From an uncultured Caulobacter sp. (GTDB taxonomy: Bacteria; Pseudomonadota; Alphaproteobacteria; Caulobacterales; Caulobacteraceae), in the NCBI RefSeq assembly GCF_937900395.1, contig NZ_CALCDX010000161.1, positions 1 through 64,000 of the forward strand: DNA of 64,000 nt, in the 5' to 3' direction. The translations under genes were made by a program, and so were the position numbers. This document shows positions 40,211 through 47,905 of the stretch, piece after piece. The stretch's first letter is position 1; every line of letters starts with the position of its first letter. The notes under the pieces were generated by a model. It made no database searches. It was given only the letters and a program-made list of their open reading frames with translations, and was not told where the DNA came from.

Positions 40211-41791
40211 TCAGTCCGGATCTGGCCCATAGCGCTCTTCCATTTCGGCCTTGCGCCCGGCGTCGATCGCCTCCTGGCCCTCGGCGTTGAGCACGATGCC
40301 GCCCCACTGGATGCCGTTTGACCGAAGGCGCTCCAGGTTGCGGTCGGCCAGCATCTTTCCGAACGCCGTCTGGCTCATGGCCTGTTCGAAGCCCATCTGG
40401 GCGATCCAGCCCTTGTAGCTCTGGTAAAGCAGGCCCGCCGGAACGCGACCGTCTGGGCGAGGCTCGCAACAGGTGTCGAACCACGCGCCGAACGGGTTGG
40501 AGTTCAGCCGGTATTCCTCGACGGCGTCCGTGACCGCCTTCGGCGGCGCGAGACCGCCCTTCTCGACCCAGTCCTCCCAGCCTCGGAGCGCCCAGTTCAG
40601 GATTCCCGACGCCTCGGCCGCCAGCTTCTCGGCCAAGGTCTTGTCCATCTCGTCCTTCGGGATCGACACTGGCCACGGCACGACCAGCGTCCGCCGCCAG
40701 ATGCCGCGGTCGTCGCCCCGGATCTGAGGCTTGCGGTTACAACTGATGACCAGCTTCCAGCGGGCCACGAACTCGAACGGCTCGCGGTACATCGCCCGCG
40801 CCGGGAACGGCTCGCCGCCCGTGACGACCTTCAGCACCGACTCCGCCAGGCGCGCGCCTTGCTCCGGTTCCGAGGCCTTGACCAGGCGCACCCCCGACGC
40901 CAGCCGCGCGATGTCGGCCGAGTGGTCCGAGCCCTTACGGTCCCGGTGCAGGAAGGTGTCGATCGAGGCGTTGGCCACCATGCCGCCCAGCGCCGCCTCG
41001 ATCGCCGTCAGGAAGGTCGATTTGCCGTCGCCGCCCTTGCCTTGGAAGATGAAATAGGCCTGTTCGCCGATGTGGCCCGTCATGCAATAGCCGATGATCC
41101 TGGCCAGAAACGCGCGGACCTCGTCGTCCGGCTGCACCTTGGCCAGGAAGGCGTCGAAGGTCGGACACTTGGCTTTCGGGTCGTAGTTGGCCAGGCCGCA
41201 CACCGTCATCAGGTCGGCGGGATTGTGCCCAGGCTCGAACTTCACTCGGTCGTTGCGATCCAGGGTCAACGTCCCGTTGGCGACGGCCATTTTGTCCGGA
41301 TCAGAGTCGAAATCAGCCAGGGGCCGCGTCCCGCGCCGCTCGGCCTGCTTCAGCATGGCCTCCGTCCGGCCGTTGTTCCCAGCCTGGAGCGCGAACCCGT
41401 AGAAGCGCGCCACGCGCTTTTGCCAGTCCTTCTCCGTCTCGCCCTTCACGCGCTGCGACCGATAGAAGGCCGGAACCTCATGGGTCAGCAGGCGCTCGGC
41501 CGTGGCCTGGGCCATCCGCCCGACAGCCGCCTCGCCGCCGACGAAATCGAACCGACGGCCATCCCAAGCGCCCGGCCCCCATTCCTTGGTCCACCACGCG
41601 CGCCCGTCATTGCGGGCCGCGAGCCGCTTGGCGTTGGCCAGGTCGTTCTCAGGCAGGGCGCACAGTTCGAAATCCAGCGGCGTCGGCTCCAGCCCGCCGA
41701 GGATCACCCGGAAGGCGCCGTCGTCGACGATCGGCTCGCCATCCTCGCCGAAGTAGTTGCCGCCCTCGTCGTCCAGAGCGTCGTCGCTCAT
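40211..41791 (-). CDS. P4/D5-family primase-helicase
   Basis: A 526-residue superfamily 3 helicase of the phage/plasmid primase (P4, D5_N) family. The Walker A is FIFQGKGGDGKSTFLTAIEA (about residues 250-258), Walker B lies around LVKASEPEQGARLAE, motif C around WKLVISCNRKPQI, and the arginine finger in DRGIWRRTLVVPWP. A D5_N domain precedes it (EVRAFLARIIGYCMTGHIGE). The N-terminal part shows no clear primase core. It would unwind phage DNA at initiation, adjacent to the iteron array. It starts in an ATGA overlap. Confidence 0.92.
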   Translation of the reverse strand: MSDDALDDEGGNYFGEDGEPIVDDGAFRVILGGLEPTPLDFELCALPENDLANAKRLAARNDGRAWWTKEWGPGAWDGRRFDFVGGEAAVGRMAQATAERLLTHEVPAFYRSQRVKGETEKDWQKRVARFYGFALQAGNNGRTEAMLKQAERRGTRPLADFDSDPDKMAVANGTLTLDRNDRVKFEPGHNPADLMTVCGLANYDPKAKCPTFDAFLAKVQPDDEVRAFLARIIGYCMTGHIGEQAYFIFQGKGGDGKSTFLTAIEAALGGMVANASIDTFLHRDRKGSDHSADIARLASGVRLVKASEPEQGARLAESVLKVVTGGEPFPARAMYREPFEFVARWKLVISCNRKPQIRGDDRGIWRRTLVVPWPVSIPKDEMDKTLAEKLAAEASGILNWALRGWEDWVEKGGLAPPKAVTDAVEEYRLNSNPFGAWFDTCCEPRPDGRVPAGLLYQSYKGWIAQMGFEQAMSQTAFGKMLADRNLERLRSNGIQWGGIVLNAEGQEAIDAGRKAEMEERYGPDPD

Positions 41792-42666
41792 GCGGCCCTC
41801 CTACGCTGGGTCGCGGCGTCACCATGGCCTAGAAGGTCCACGCCCCGCTTCGTACCGATGTTGCTATTGAGCGCCTTCAGCGCCCGCCCAAGCGGCCCCA
41901 TGGTCGGACCGTCCAGGATCTCGATTGTCTCGACGCCAGCCAGGCCGCCCCGCTTGGTCCAGTCCATGGCGGCCGGGTCCAGGATCAGCTCGCCGTCGGG
42001 CCAGCGCGTCTCCAGACGCCAGCGATCGGCGACGCCCTCTCCGGCGCTCAGCGCCTCGCGGACGGCCGTCAGATACGCCACGCGCCGCGGATCGTCTGGC
42101 GAGAGCGCCAGGGCCGCGTCCATGCTGTCTAGACGGCTCTCGGCTCGCGCCCGCGCGAAGCCTCGCGCGACGACGTCGCGGCGCTCATCCTCGGCGGACC
42201 TGGCGGCGGCGCTGGCGCGGATCACGCGGCCGATGAACCGGTGCGCGTCTTCGTTGACCAGAAGCGAGCCGTTGGCGGTCACCTTGGGATCGCCGATCGT
42301 CGGAACCTTGGCGGTCCAGCGCCAGAACCGGCGGCTGTCGGGCGTCAGGCTCAGCGCCAGGACATCGTCGTCATCCGACCAGGGCCAGGCGTCGAACCGC
42401 AGCAGCAGGCACGGAACCGCCGCCGCCCGCTCGGACGGCTCGGCCAGGCGGAAGCGCTTGGGCTGGCCCGCGCGCGGCATGACGCGCGCGAACGCGCCCT
42501 TCAGGACGCCGACGCCCTTCGCAACCGTCTCCGACGCCAGACCGAAGCGCTTGGCCGCCAGGTCGTAGCCCGCCCGCCAGGGATTGACACGCGTGGCCGC
42601 GAACACGTCGGTCAGGCGGTTCTCGACCTCGGCCATGAGCTGTTCGCTTGAAATCCCGCTGTTCAT
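41788..42666 (-). CDS. Hypothetical replication-region protein
   Basis: A 292-residue protein. Segments include FAATRVNPWRAGYDLAAKRF, RFWRWTAKVPTIGDPKVTAN, NEDAHRFIGRVIRASAAARS and RRVAYLTAVREALSAGEGVA. No nucleotide-binding or catalytic motif is recognised. It overlaps the primase-helicase gene by 4 nt and an HNH gene at the other side, so it is part of the replication operon and may supply a primase or loader function. Confidence 0.65.
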   Translation of the reverse strand: MNSGISSEQLMAEVENRLTDVFAATRVNPWRAGYDLAAKRFGLASETVAKGVGVLKGAFARVMPRAGQPKRFRLAEPSERAAAVPCLLLRFDAWPWSDDDDVLALSLTPDSRRFWRWTAKVPTIGDPKVTANGSLLVNEDAHRFIGRVIRASAAARSAEDERRDVVARGFARARAESRLDSMDAALALSPDDPRRVAYLTAVREALSAGEGVADRWRLETRWPDGELILDPAAMDWTKRGGLAGVETIEILDGPTMGPLGRALKALNSNIGTKRGVDLLGHGDAATQRRRAA

Positions 42667-43508
42667 TGCGACTTCTGGCGCTTGAGAGACCTCGCCTTGT
42701 GCTCAACCTTAGCCAGCGCCAATAGCGTCGGCTTCAACTCGTCGGGCGCGGTGTCGTAAGCCATGACGCGGGTAGCTCGGCCGCCGTTCAGGCGGGGAAA
42801 AATGCCGCGCGGGATGGCTTCCCAGTTGCTTGGATCGGTGTTCAGGCGGTTGCCGTCGATGGCCTTGAGGCAGTAGCCCTCAGGCACTGGGCCGTGTAAG
42901 GCCTGCCAGAGGTGAACGTGCTTGTGAACGTAGCGCCGGCCGTAGCCCGTATGCGGGTTTGTCTCGGCGACGCTGATCTCGACGTATCCGTCTACGTTCA
43001 CGCGCTCATGGCCGAGGTACTTGGTGTTGTGGGGCTCATGGCCCTTCTTGAACTGCGTGCGCTGCGCATTGGGATGACGCCCGCCGACACCTGGAGGACA
43101 GACCTTGCCCTTGTTCATAGGCGCCTGGCCCTTGGCAAAATGGCCCGTGCGACCCGTCTTCCAGCCCTGGCGCTTTCGGAGCGCTTGTAGATGCTGGGTA
43201 GCGATGTCCGCGCGCCCGAAGGCCCGAACGAACGCGGCGTGGTACTCAGAGATCGGTAGGGTGCAGTTCTCCTGCAGCCACGCTATCTCGGCCGGTGAAT
43301 AGCGCTTCAGGCGCCCAGCGGTGCGGCCACGCGCGCGACCAACCTTCCACCCCTTCCGCTTACGCAGCGAATGTAGGTTCGCCGCCGTGATCTCTGGACG
43401 CGAGAACTCGACTTGGAAGGCCCGGTGGTAGTCGCTGATCACAAGAGACCGATTGGCCTCCAGCCACCTCATCTCATCGGCGGAGTAATCAATTCTCCTA
43501 CCCCGCAT
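42663..43508 (-). CDS. HNH endonuclease with two N-terminal DNA-binding modules
   Basis: A 281-residue protein. Two tandem modules of about 50 residues start YSADEMRWLEANRSLVISDY and YSPAEIAWLQENCTLPISEY, each ending LRKRxGWKxGR; they are homologous to each other and probably DNA-binding. A glycine-rich linker follows (FAKGQAPMNKGKVCPPGVGG), then an HNH core: VHLWQALHGPVPEGYCLKAI and DGNRLNTDPSNWEAIPR. This plan matches phage HNH nucleases, some of them homing-type. The start is taken at MRGRRIDY, with GGAGG seven nt upstream, rather than at 43523. Confidence 0.85.
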   Translation of the reverse strand: MRGRRIDYSADEMRWLEANRSLVISDYHRAFQVEFSRPEITAANLHSLRKRKGWKVGRARGRTAGRLKRYSPAEIAWLQENCTLPISEYHAAFVRAFGRADIATQHLQALRKRQGWKTGRTGHFAKGQAPMNKGKVCPPGVGGRHPNAQRTQFKKGHEPHNTKYLGHERVNVDGYVEISVAETNPHTGYGRRYVHKHVHLWQALHGPVPEGYCLKAIDGNRLNTDPSNWEAIPRGIFPRLNGGRATRVMAYDTAPDELKPTLLALAKVEHKARSLKRQKSQ

Positions 43509-43752
43509 CTCGCCCTCCACCAATCATTGGGAGGCTTGGCCGCACGATCTCGCCATACTCCGCGACAAGCGAGGCGGCCTTAAGCGTCAGATCAGCCGCG
43601 GACACGATCTGTTTCGCGACGTCAACGATTGCCTCGGTCCGCTTTATTTCACGCTCGATTTGCTCTGAGGTTAGGTCCTCATCAGACAGGCGCTCTAGCT
43701 GCGCAAACAGATGATTGTTCATGTCGATGATTTTGTTCTTCATGACTTTCAT
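43498..43752 (-). CDS. Small helical phage protein
   Basis: An 84-residue protein, almost wholly helical (MNNHLFAQLERLSDEDLTSE, EREIKRTEAIVDVAKQIVSA). Such proteins occur next to replication genes in many phages without an assigned role. The start is ATG 43752, and it would overlap by 4 nt the stop of the upstream gene if that gene's amber codon were read through. ATG 43743 is an alternative. GC content is lower than in the neighbouring genes. Confidence 0.7.
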   Translation of the reverse strand: MKVMKNKIIDMNNHLFAQLERLSDEDLTSEQIEREIKRTEAIVDVAKQIVSAADLTLKAASLVAEYGEIVRPSLPMIGGGRDAG

Positions 43753-43838
43753 CCGCCTTCAGAAGTTCTGACAACACGCCGCCGCAGCACGACCACGGCG
43801 TGCAGGAACGCCTTCTTGTCCAGGACCTGCTCGGCGGG

Positions 43839-44159
43839 CTACCAGCTGCGACGGCCGGCGCGGTCGCGCCAGTCCTCGTCACGGAACAGGGCGACTAGAC
43901 GGCACATCAGAGTCCAGAGGCGCAGAGCCTTCGCCCGGCCGCGATCGAACCGCAGCACCATCATGAAGTCGTACAGCTCGGCCCCGCGCACGAGGCGGCG
44001 GTTGTTCCAAGCCTTGCGGCAGGCCGAACAGCAGAACTCGGCGTTGACCGCCGTGCTGACGGCGGCCTTGCCGCACTCCAAGCACTCGAAGGTCTTAACG
44101 GCCCGATTGGTCGGGACGGCCTCGCGGACTTCCGAGGCGTCTAGACGGCTCGCGCTCAT
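43839..44159 (-). CDS. Zinc-finger phage protein shortened by an amber codon
   Basis: A 106-residue protein with two zinc-binding pairs (FECLECGKA and FCCSACRKAWNNRR), then RGAELYDFMMVLRFDRGRAK, LWTLMCRLVALFRDEDWRDR and a final AGRRSW before TAG at 43841-43839. The frame stays open for 29 more codons after the TAG (PAEQVLDKKAFLHAVVVLRR...), ending in TGA at 43751-43749, which overlaps the next gene's ATG as ATGA. The longer frame therefore looks like the original gene and the amber a later change. The ATG overlaps the upstream stop (ATGA). Confidence 0.72.
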   Translation of the reverse strand: MSASRLDASEVREAVPTNRAVKTFECLECGKAAVSTAVNAEFCCSACRKAWNNRRLVRGAELYDFMMVLRFDRGRAKALRLWTLMCRLVALFRDEDWRDRAGRRSW

Positions 44160-44482
44160 GGGGCCACGCACGCGCAAAGCGCCTCTTCATGGGAAACGAC
44201 ACCCCGAAGGGCGCAAAGGGCGTCCAGCGCGCTCGCGCCGACGACCTTGTTGTCGACGCTGAAGGCGTCCAGCGGGAACATGATCTCGCCAGCGGCTTCG
44301 CGCTCGAACTGGACCAGAACCCACCAACGGTTTCCGACCACGACGGCGCGAACCGGCTCGCGCGCGATCTCGCCGTTCTCGACGCGAGACCGGCAACGGT
44401 TCGCGTGCTGGGCCGAGCAAGTCGCCAAGACGAAGGCCAGCGGCAGACCCATGACGCCAACGGGAGGCGTGTTCGCGCTCAC
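44156..44482 (-). CDS. Hypothetical early phage protein
   Basis: A 108-residue protein starting at GTG 44482, which overlaps the upstream stop (GTGA). Segments are GVMGLPLAFVLATCSAQHAN, VVVGNRWWVLVQFEREAAGE and VSHEEALCACVAP. It has four cysteines and a single mildly hydrophobic N-terminal stretch, but no clear domain. The start of the longer frame to 44590 is rejected because that part shadows the neighbour. Confidence 0.6.
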   Translation of the reverse strand: MSANTPPVGVMGLPLAFVLATCSAQHANRCRSRVENGEIAREPVRAVVVGNRWWVLVQFEREAAGEIMFPLDAFSVDNKVVGASALDALCALRGVVSHEEALCACVAP

Positions 44483-44760
44483 GCCGCCCTCCCCGCCTGG
44501 GCCAGCGACAGGAAGTCGGCCGGCTTGCACGACCAGCAGAACCATTGCCCCTTGTCGCCGCAGCAGGCCGCGCCGCCACAGCGGGCGCACGCCTCTTCGC
44601 GGATGCCGGGTCGGCCGCTATCGGTCGGCGCGCGCCACCCCGCCGGACGCTGGCCAGGCGGCAACGGTTGGATGGGCGCGCTCGCCGCGACGCGGACCTG
44701 GGCGGCCCTGCGCACGGGAGCGACCTCGTCACGGTCGAAGAAGGACGGCTGGCGGGCCAT
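44479..44760 (-). CDS. Small zinc-ribbon phage protein
   Basis: A 93-residue protein with a proline-rich first half (QPSFFDRDEVAPVRRAAQVR) and a C-terminal zinc ribbon CARCGGAACCGDKGQWFCWSC. It probably binds DNA or a protein partner in early regulation. Its stop overlaps the next start (GTGA). Confidence 0.7.
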   Translation of the reverse strand: MARQPSFFDRDEVAPVRRAAQVRVAASAPIQPLPPGQRPAGWRAPTDSGRPGIREEACARCGGAACCGDKGQWFCWSCKPADFLSLAQAGRAA

Positions 44761-44762
44761 GG

Positions 44763-45386
44763 TCAGGCCGCCGCGCCGATGAGCTGACGCGCCTGGGCCA
44801 GTTCGGCCTTGGCGCTCTCGCTGACGGCGGCGATCCGCGCCCCGCTCATGTCCAGCAGCCAGTCGAAGCCGTCGTCGTATCGGGTGAACCCGCCCTCGGC
44901 GATCAGCAGCGCGACATATCGGTCGTCGCGCTCACGCTGGGCCTTGTCCTCGGCGCTGTCGTCCGGATGGCGCGGCGTGGCCTCGACCGGGTTGACGACG
45001 ATCTTGGGCGGCGCGATGGCCTTCGCCTCCAGGGCCGCCTCGCGGCTGGCCTGGGAGACCTTGCGCTTGGTCAGCAAGCCCAGCGCCTTCGCGTGCGCCC
45101 GGCTGGCGATCTCGCTCTTGCCCAGGGCGCGGCCCGCCGCCTCCGGCGCCTTGCCCTCGCGGACGACGGTCGCGAAGGCTACGCTTTCCTCGGCCAGGAA
45201 GCCTTCGGCCTCACGACCCGGCATCAGGTGGCGGTAAACCCGGCCACGGCCCAGCACGCCGGCCACCAAGCCCTCGCCCTTGTCCATGTGGGTTGCGATG
45301 TCGCGGACGGATTGGCCGGCGTAGAACGCGGCGATGATGCGCGGGCCGATGTCCTCGGCGCGGTTCCAGTCGTGAACGGTAGTCAT
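44763..45386 (-). CDS. Putative HTH protein of the leftward early operon
   Basis: A 207-residue protein. IAAFYAGQSVRDIATHMDKG followed by EGLVAGVLGRGRVYRHL looks like a helix-turn-helix of the kind in which the turn falls after SVRDIA. The rest is helical and charged (REGKAPEAAGRALGKSEIAS, RKVSQASREAALEAKAI). It lies close behind the CII-like gene. A role in early regulation or replication is inferred. Confidence 0.6.
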   Translation of the reverse strand: MTTVHDWNRAEDIGPRIIAAFYAGQSVRDIATHMDKGEGLVAGVLGRGRVYRHLMPGREAEGFLAEESVAFATVVREGKAPEAAGRALGKSEIASRAHAKALGLLTKRKVSQASREAALEAKAIAPPKIVVNPVEATPRHPDDSAEDKAQRERDDRYVALLIAEGGFTRYDDGFDWLLDMSGARIAAVSESAKAELAQARQLIGAAA

Positions 45387-45408
45387 GAGACGCCCCCCGA
45401 GGCTCGCG

Positions 45409-45918
45409 TTAGGGTTTGGATGGATTGGTCGGCGCGGCCGGTTCGATCAGCGCGTGGACCTGGCGATAGAGTTCGGCGACGCCCTCGGCGGCCTCGCGAA
45501 GGAAAGGCAGGACGGCCACGGCCTCTTCGCGGGTGAAGACGCCATCTTCGAGCGCGCGATAGACCTCGGCCATGGCCTCGCCGACCTCGCGACCGGCGCG
45601 GCCCGCCTGGGCCCCGATGGTCCCGGCGCCCGCGTCGATCGGCGGAAGGAAGATCCCGCCCGCCAGCAACGCCAGATCTTCGGCGAAGGCGTGGACGCCC
45701 CCATGGCCGCGGGTCAGCATGCGCGCCTCGCCATAGGTGAGCTGCGTTTCATGGCGCGGCTCCAGGCCAGGCGTCGCCGCCTCGTACAGCCGCTTTCCCG
45801 TGCGGCCGGGCAGCATGTCGGCGGCGCTCTCGACCCCGCCCGCCTGGGCGAAGGCGCGGGTCAACACCTCATGCAGGGTTCCCGGCGTGCGCTTGCGATA
45901 GCCGATGGCCTTGGTCAC
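45409..45918 (-). CDS. Phage CII/CP76-like regulatory protein
   Basis: A 169-residue protein. TLHEVLTRAFAQAGGVESAA followed by DMLPGRTGKRLYEAATPGLE fits the N-terminal helix-turn-helix of the phage CII (CP76) family, which regulates lysis-lysogeny and replication in P2-like and related phages. The C-terminal half is helical (FTREEAVAVLPFLREAAEGV) with a proline tail. It is the second gene after cro in the leftward operon, the usual place for CII. Confidence 0.7.
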   Translation of the reverse strand: MTKAIGYRKRTPGTLHEVLTRAFAQAGGVESAADMLPGRTGKRLYEAATPGLEPRHETQLTYGEARMLTRGHGGVHAFAEDLALLAGGIFLPPIDAGAGTIGAQAGRAGREVGEAMAEVYRALEDGVFTREEAVAVLPFLREAAEGVAELYRQVHALIEPAAPTNPSKP

Positions 45919-46003
45919 GCGAGGCCCTCCGGAATTTGAGGTTGAGGATTCCGGGAGACCGCCGCGACAACCTGCCGCACCTTAGCCTTATGAAAACCGC
46001 ACA

Positions 46004-46234
46004 TCATTGGCTTTCACCGACCTTGCGCGCGGCCCGCCCAGCCGCAGCATCCGCAAGCTCGTCTAGCTTGGCGACTCCGATCTCGGTCAGGAGCCGCCAG
46101 TACTCCCCAGGAATGGAGTCTCGCTCAGCCCACCGCTGCGGCGTGGATTGATGAACGCCGACGCTCCTGGCGGCGAGCTCGCGGGCGATAGCCGCCGCTC
46201 CGTAGTCGCGGACGATTTCAGCATGAGTGCGCAT
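46004..46234 (-). CDS. Cro-like repressor (YdaS-type HTH)
   Basis: A 76-residue protein. The segment AEIVRDYGAAAIARELAARS followed by VGVHQSTPQRWAERDSIP is a helix-turn-helix with Q-S-T-P-Q-R-W in the recognition helix, like Cro/YdaS proteins. It is the first leftward gene and is divergent from cI, with two operators in between. It would repress cI after induction. The start MRTHAEIV is chosen; the frame to 46273 runs across the operator. Confidence 0.8.
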   Translation of the reverse strand: MRTHAEIVRDYGAAAIARELAARSVGVHQSTPQRWAERDSIPGEYWRLLTEIGVAKLDELADAAAGRAARKVGESQ

Positions 46235-46246
46235 AGCCGGAATTTG

Positions 46247-46284
46247 AAGACATTTTGTCTTAGTCGCAAGCACAATTTGTCGTT
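46247..46284. promoter_or_regulatory. Operators in the cro-cI intergenic region
   Basis: The 84-bp region holds a perfect palindrome AAGACA-TTT-TGTCTT at 46247-46261 and a related imperfect site AAGCACA-ATT-TGTCGTT at 46268-46284. Close copies recur at 47275-47314. Spacing and position between divergent repressor genes make them the likely CI/Cro operators. Confidence 0.75.
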
Positions 46285-46318
46285 AGACCCGGAATTCAGG
46301 TTCTCCCACCTTCCGTGC

Positions 46319-46906
46319 ATGAAAATCGGGGAACGCATTGCGAGAGCGCGAGCTAATCGCGGTTGGTCTCAGCGCAAGCTGGCCGACGAGATCAATGCAG
46401 AGCAAACGACGATCTCGTCATGGGAACGGTCCCGCACAGAGCCCAGCCGTGAGTATGTGGAGCGCGTCGCGACTGCTCTAGGCATATCCGTCGCTGAACT
46501 CGAAGTGGGGGCAAATGCGGACGGCATCACGACCGTTCCTGTCGTCGGCTACGTTCAAGCTGGAGCTGAAGCAGTACTATTCTCTTCAGGCCAAGGACCA
46601 TTCGACTACGTGCCCGCCCCAGAGGGATCGACAGAGAAAACGGTCGCGGTTGAGATACGCGGCGAGAGCCTGGGGCCATTCTTTAGCGAGTGGCTCGTAT
46701 TCTATGATGATGTGAGGTCGCCGATCACATCCGACCTCTTCGGAAAACTTTGCGTTGTCGGCCTCACTGACGGGCGGATATTAGTTAAACAGATCAAGCC
46801 GAGCCGCAGCGAAGGATTGTTCCATCTGATGTCACAAACCGAACCGCCTATTCTCGACGCTGAACTATTCTGGGCAGCTAAGGTCAAGGGCATGTCACCC
46901 CGATGA
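46319..46906 (+). CDS. CI-like phage repressor
   Basis: A 195-residue repressor. The N terminus is an XRE helix-turn-helix (GERIARARANRGWSQRKLAD, EQTTISSWERSRTEPSREYV). The C terminus is a LexA/S24-like domain: VPVVGYVQAGAEAVLF, VEIRGESLGPFFSEWLVFYD and DGRILVKQIKPS. In S24 repressors the motif is usually GDSMxP; here GESLGPFF still has the serine and the lysine lies in LVKQI, so self-cleavage is possible but not certain. The start lacks a ribosome-binding site, so leaderless translation is likely. GC is lower than in neighbours. It is followed by a lipoprotein gene in ATGA overlap. Confidence 0.88.
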   Translation: MKIGERIARARANRGWSQRKLADEINAEQTTISSWERSRTEPSREYVERVATALGISVAELEVGANADGITTVPVVGYVQAGAEAVLFSSGQGPFDYVPAPEGSTEKTVAVEIRGESLGPFFSEWLVFYDDVRSPITSDLFGKLCVVGLTDGRILVKQIKPSRSEGLFHLMSQTEPPILDAELFWAAKVKGMSPR

Positions 46907-47271
46907 AAAGCCACGCCTTCGCCCTACTCGCGTTGGGCCTCTTCGGATGCGACAACTCCCGCAGCTTTCAACCGACAGCCACAAGTTCAGGCAGCTCCAC
47001 GCCGCCCCCCATCACTATCGAGGTCGGAAAACCTCGCGACCAATACGGAGCGTATCAAGTCTACCCAGTCGCGTTGACCAACACCGGTTCGAGCAGTGTG
47101 CAAATTGCCGCCGCCACATGCGAGTTCAGAGACGCCGACGGATCGCTTGTCGTTAGCGGGTCGGCCCACGTCTTCGACCTCGGCCCAGGAGCCACAGCCT
47201 CCGACTCAATCACCGTGCAATCTCCCCGGCCACTAAAGGCCTTGTGCCGCCCCGAGATCATCGCCAAATAG
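46903..47271 (+). CDS. Lysogen-expressed lipoprotein (FxLYD-like)
   Basis: A 122-residue protein whose ATG overlaps the cI stop (ATGA). The signal MKSHAFALLALGLFGC has a lipobox LFGC with lipidated cysteine at residue 16. A serine/threonine-rich linker leads to a small beta domain (YGAYQVYPVALTNTGSSSVQ, ATCEFRDADGSLVVSGSAHV, LGPGATASDSITV) that resembles FxLYD-type domains. Being cotranscribed with the repressor, it should be made in the lysogen. Surface lipoproteins of this kind can block superinfection, but this role is only inferred. Confidence 0.8.
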   Translation: MKSHAFALLALGLFGCDNSRSFQPTATSSGSSTPPPITIEVGKPRDQYGAYQVYPVALTNTGSSSVQIAAATCEFRDADGSLVVSGSAHVFDLGPGATASDSITVQSPRPLKALCRPEIIAK

Positions 47272-47274
47272 GCT

Positions 47275-47314
47275 AAGACAATTTGTGCTTGCCGCCATGA
47301 GCACATAATGTCAT
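47275..47314. promoter_or_regulatory. Second operator pair before the rightward early operon
   Basis: AAGACA-ATT-TGTGCTT at 47275-47290 and GCACA-TAA-TGTCA at 47301-47313 match the two sites in the cro-cI gap (consensus AAGACA-N3-TGTCTT). They lie just upstream of the 47346 gene, so the same repressor probably silences the rightward early promoter. Confidence 0.65.
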
Positions 47315-47345
47315 CACTCGTCGCGAGTAGCGACGGGGGAACGCC

Positions 47346-47477
47346 ATGCAGGCGGCCAGACACGACACGAACAAAGACCGACTAGCGACCTCGACCGCGA
47401 CCACGCCCGCAGATCGCGGCTGGGCGCTGGTGTTCGCCGCCGCGCTTATCGTCATTCTGGGCTTGGGCGGACTGTGA
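47346..47477 (+). CDS. 43-residue single-TM early protein
   Basis: A small frame, MQAARHDTNKDRLATSTATT then a single transmembrane helix (WALVFAAALIVILGLGGL). GGGGGA lies seven nt before the ATG, and its TGA overlaps the next ATG (TGATG). It is the first gene of the rightward early operon, directly behind the operator pair. No family is recognised; small TM proteins at this place can act in exclusion or host membrane effects. Confidence 0.7.
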   Translation: MQAARHDTNKDRLATSTATTPADRGWALVFAAALIVILGLGGL

Positions 47478-47905
47478 TGGCCGCCAGCTTCTCCGAATGG
47501 CTGTCGTCCCGCGTGGTCGTCGACGCGGCCGCCTACACGACCGCCCAGGCCCTCTTCGACGACTACGCCGCCGAGATGCGCGCTGGCGGCGTCATCCCCA
47601 TGACGCGGCTGACTTTCGCGCGAGCGTTGGCCGACCGGAACATCCAGGTCGCGCGCATCCGCCGGGCGGACGTGTCTATCCGTCTATATCGAGGGGTTCG
47701 TCTGGCTCAGCGTCCGACGGCTCTCTCCATATGGACCAACGCCGCCGCGCCACCGCCCGGAAGCCGACTAGACGCCAGCGTTTTGCGGCGCATCAGCACG
47801 GCGACCCAACCCGCGCGAAGCCTGCTCCGCCAGGCGATCGAGTTCGCGCCCAAGAGCCTCGCGACGCTGTTCGTCAATCGCTTCCAGCGGGGTCAGCAGC
47901 CGTGA
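47477..47905 (+). CDS. Early protein with primase C-terminal-like segment
   Basis: A 142-residue protein. The N-terminal part, SEWLSSRVVVDAAAYTTAQA then LFDDYAAEMRAGGVIPMTRL, TFARALADRNIQVARIRRAD and VSIRLYRGVRLAQ, resembles the winged-helix region that ends D5/P4-type primases (a YxxWC...FGRALxxRG...RGxxL plan). Here it stands alone on the strand opposite to the primase-helicase. The rest is helical without motifs. The role is unknown. It overlaps the convergent minus-strand gene by 32 nt. Confidence 0.65.
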   Translation: MAASFSEWLSSRVVVDAAAYTTAQALFDDYAAEMRAGGVIPMTRLTFARALADRNIQVARIRRADVSIRLYRGVRLAQRPTALSIWTNAAAPPPGSRLDASVLRRISTATQPARSLLRQAIEFAPKSLATLFVNRFQRGQQP

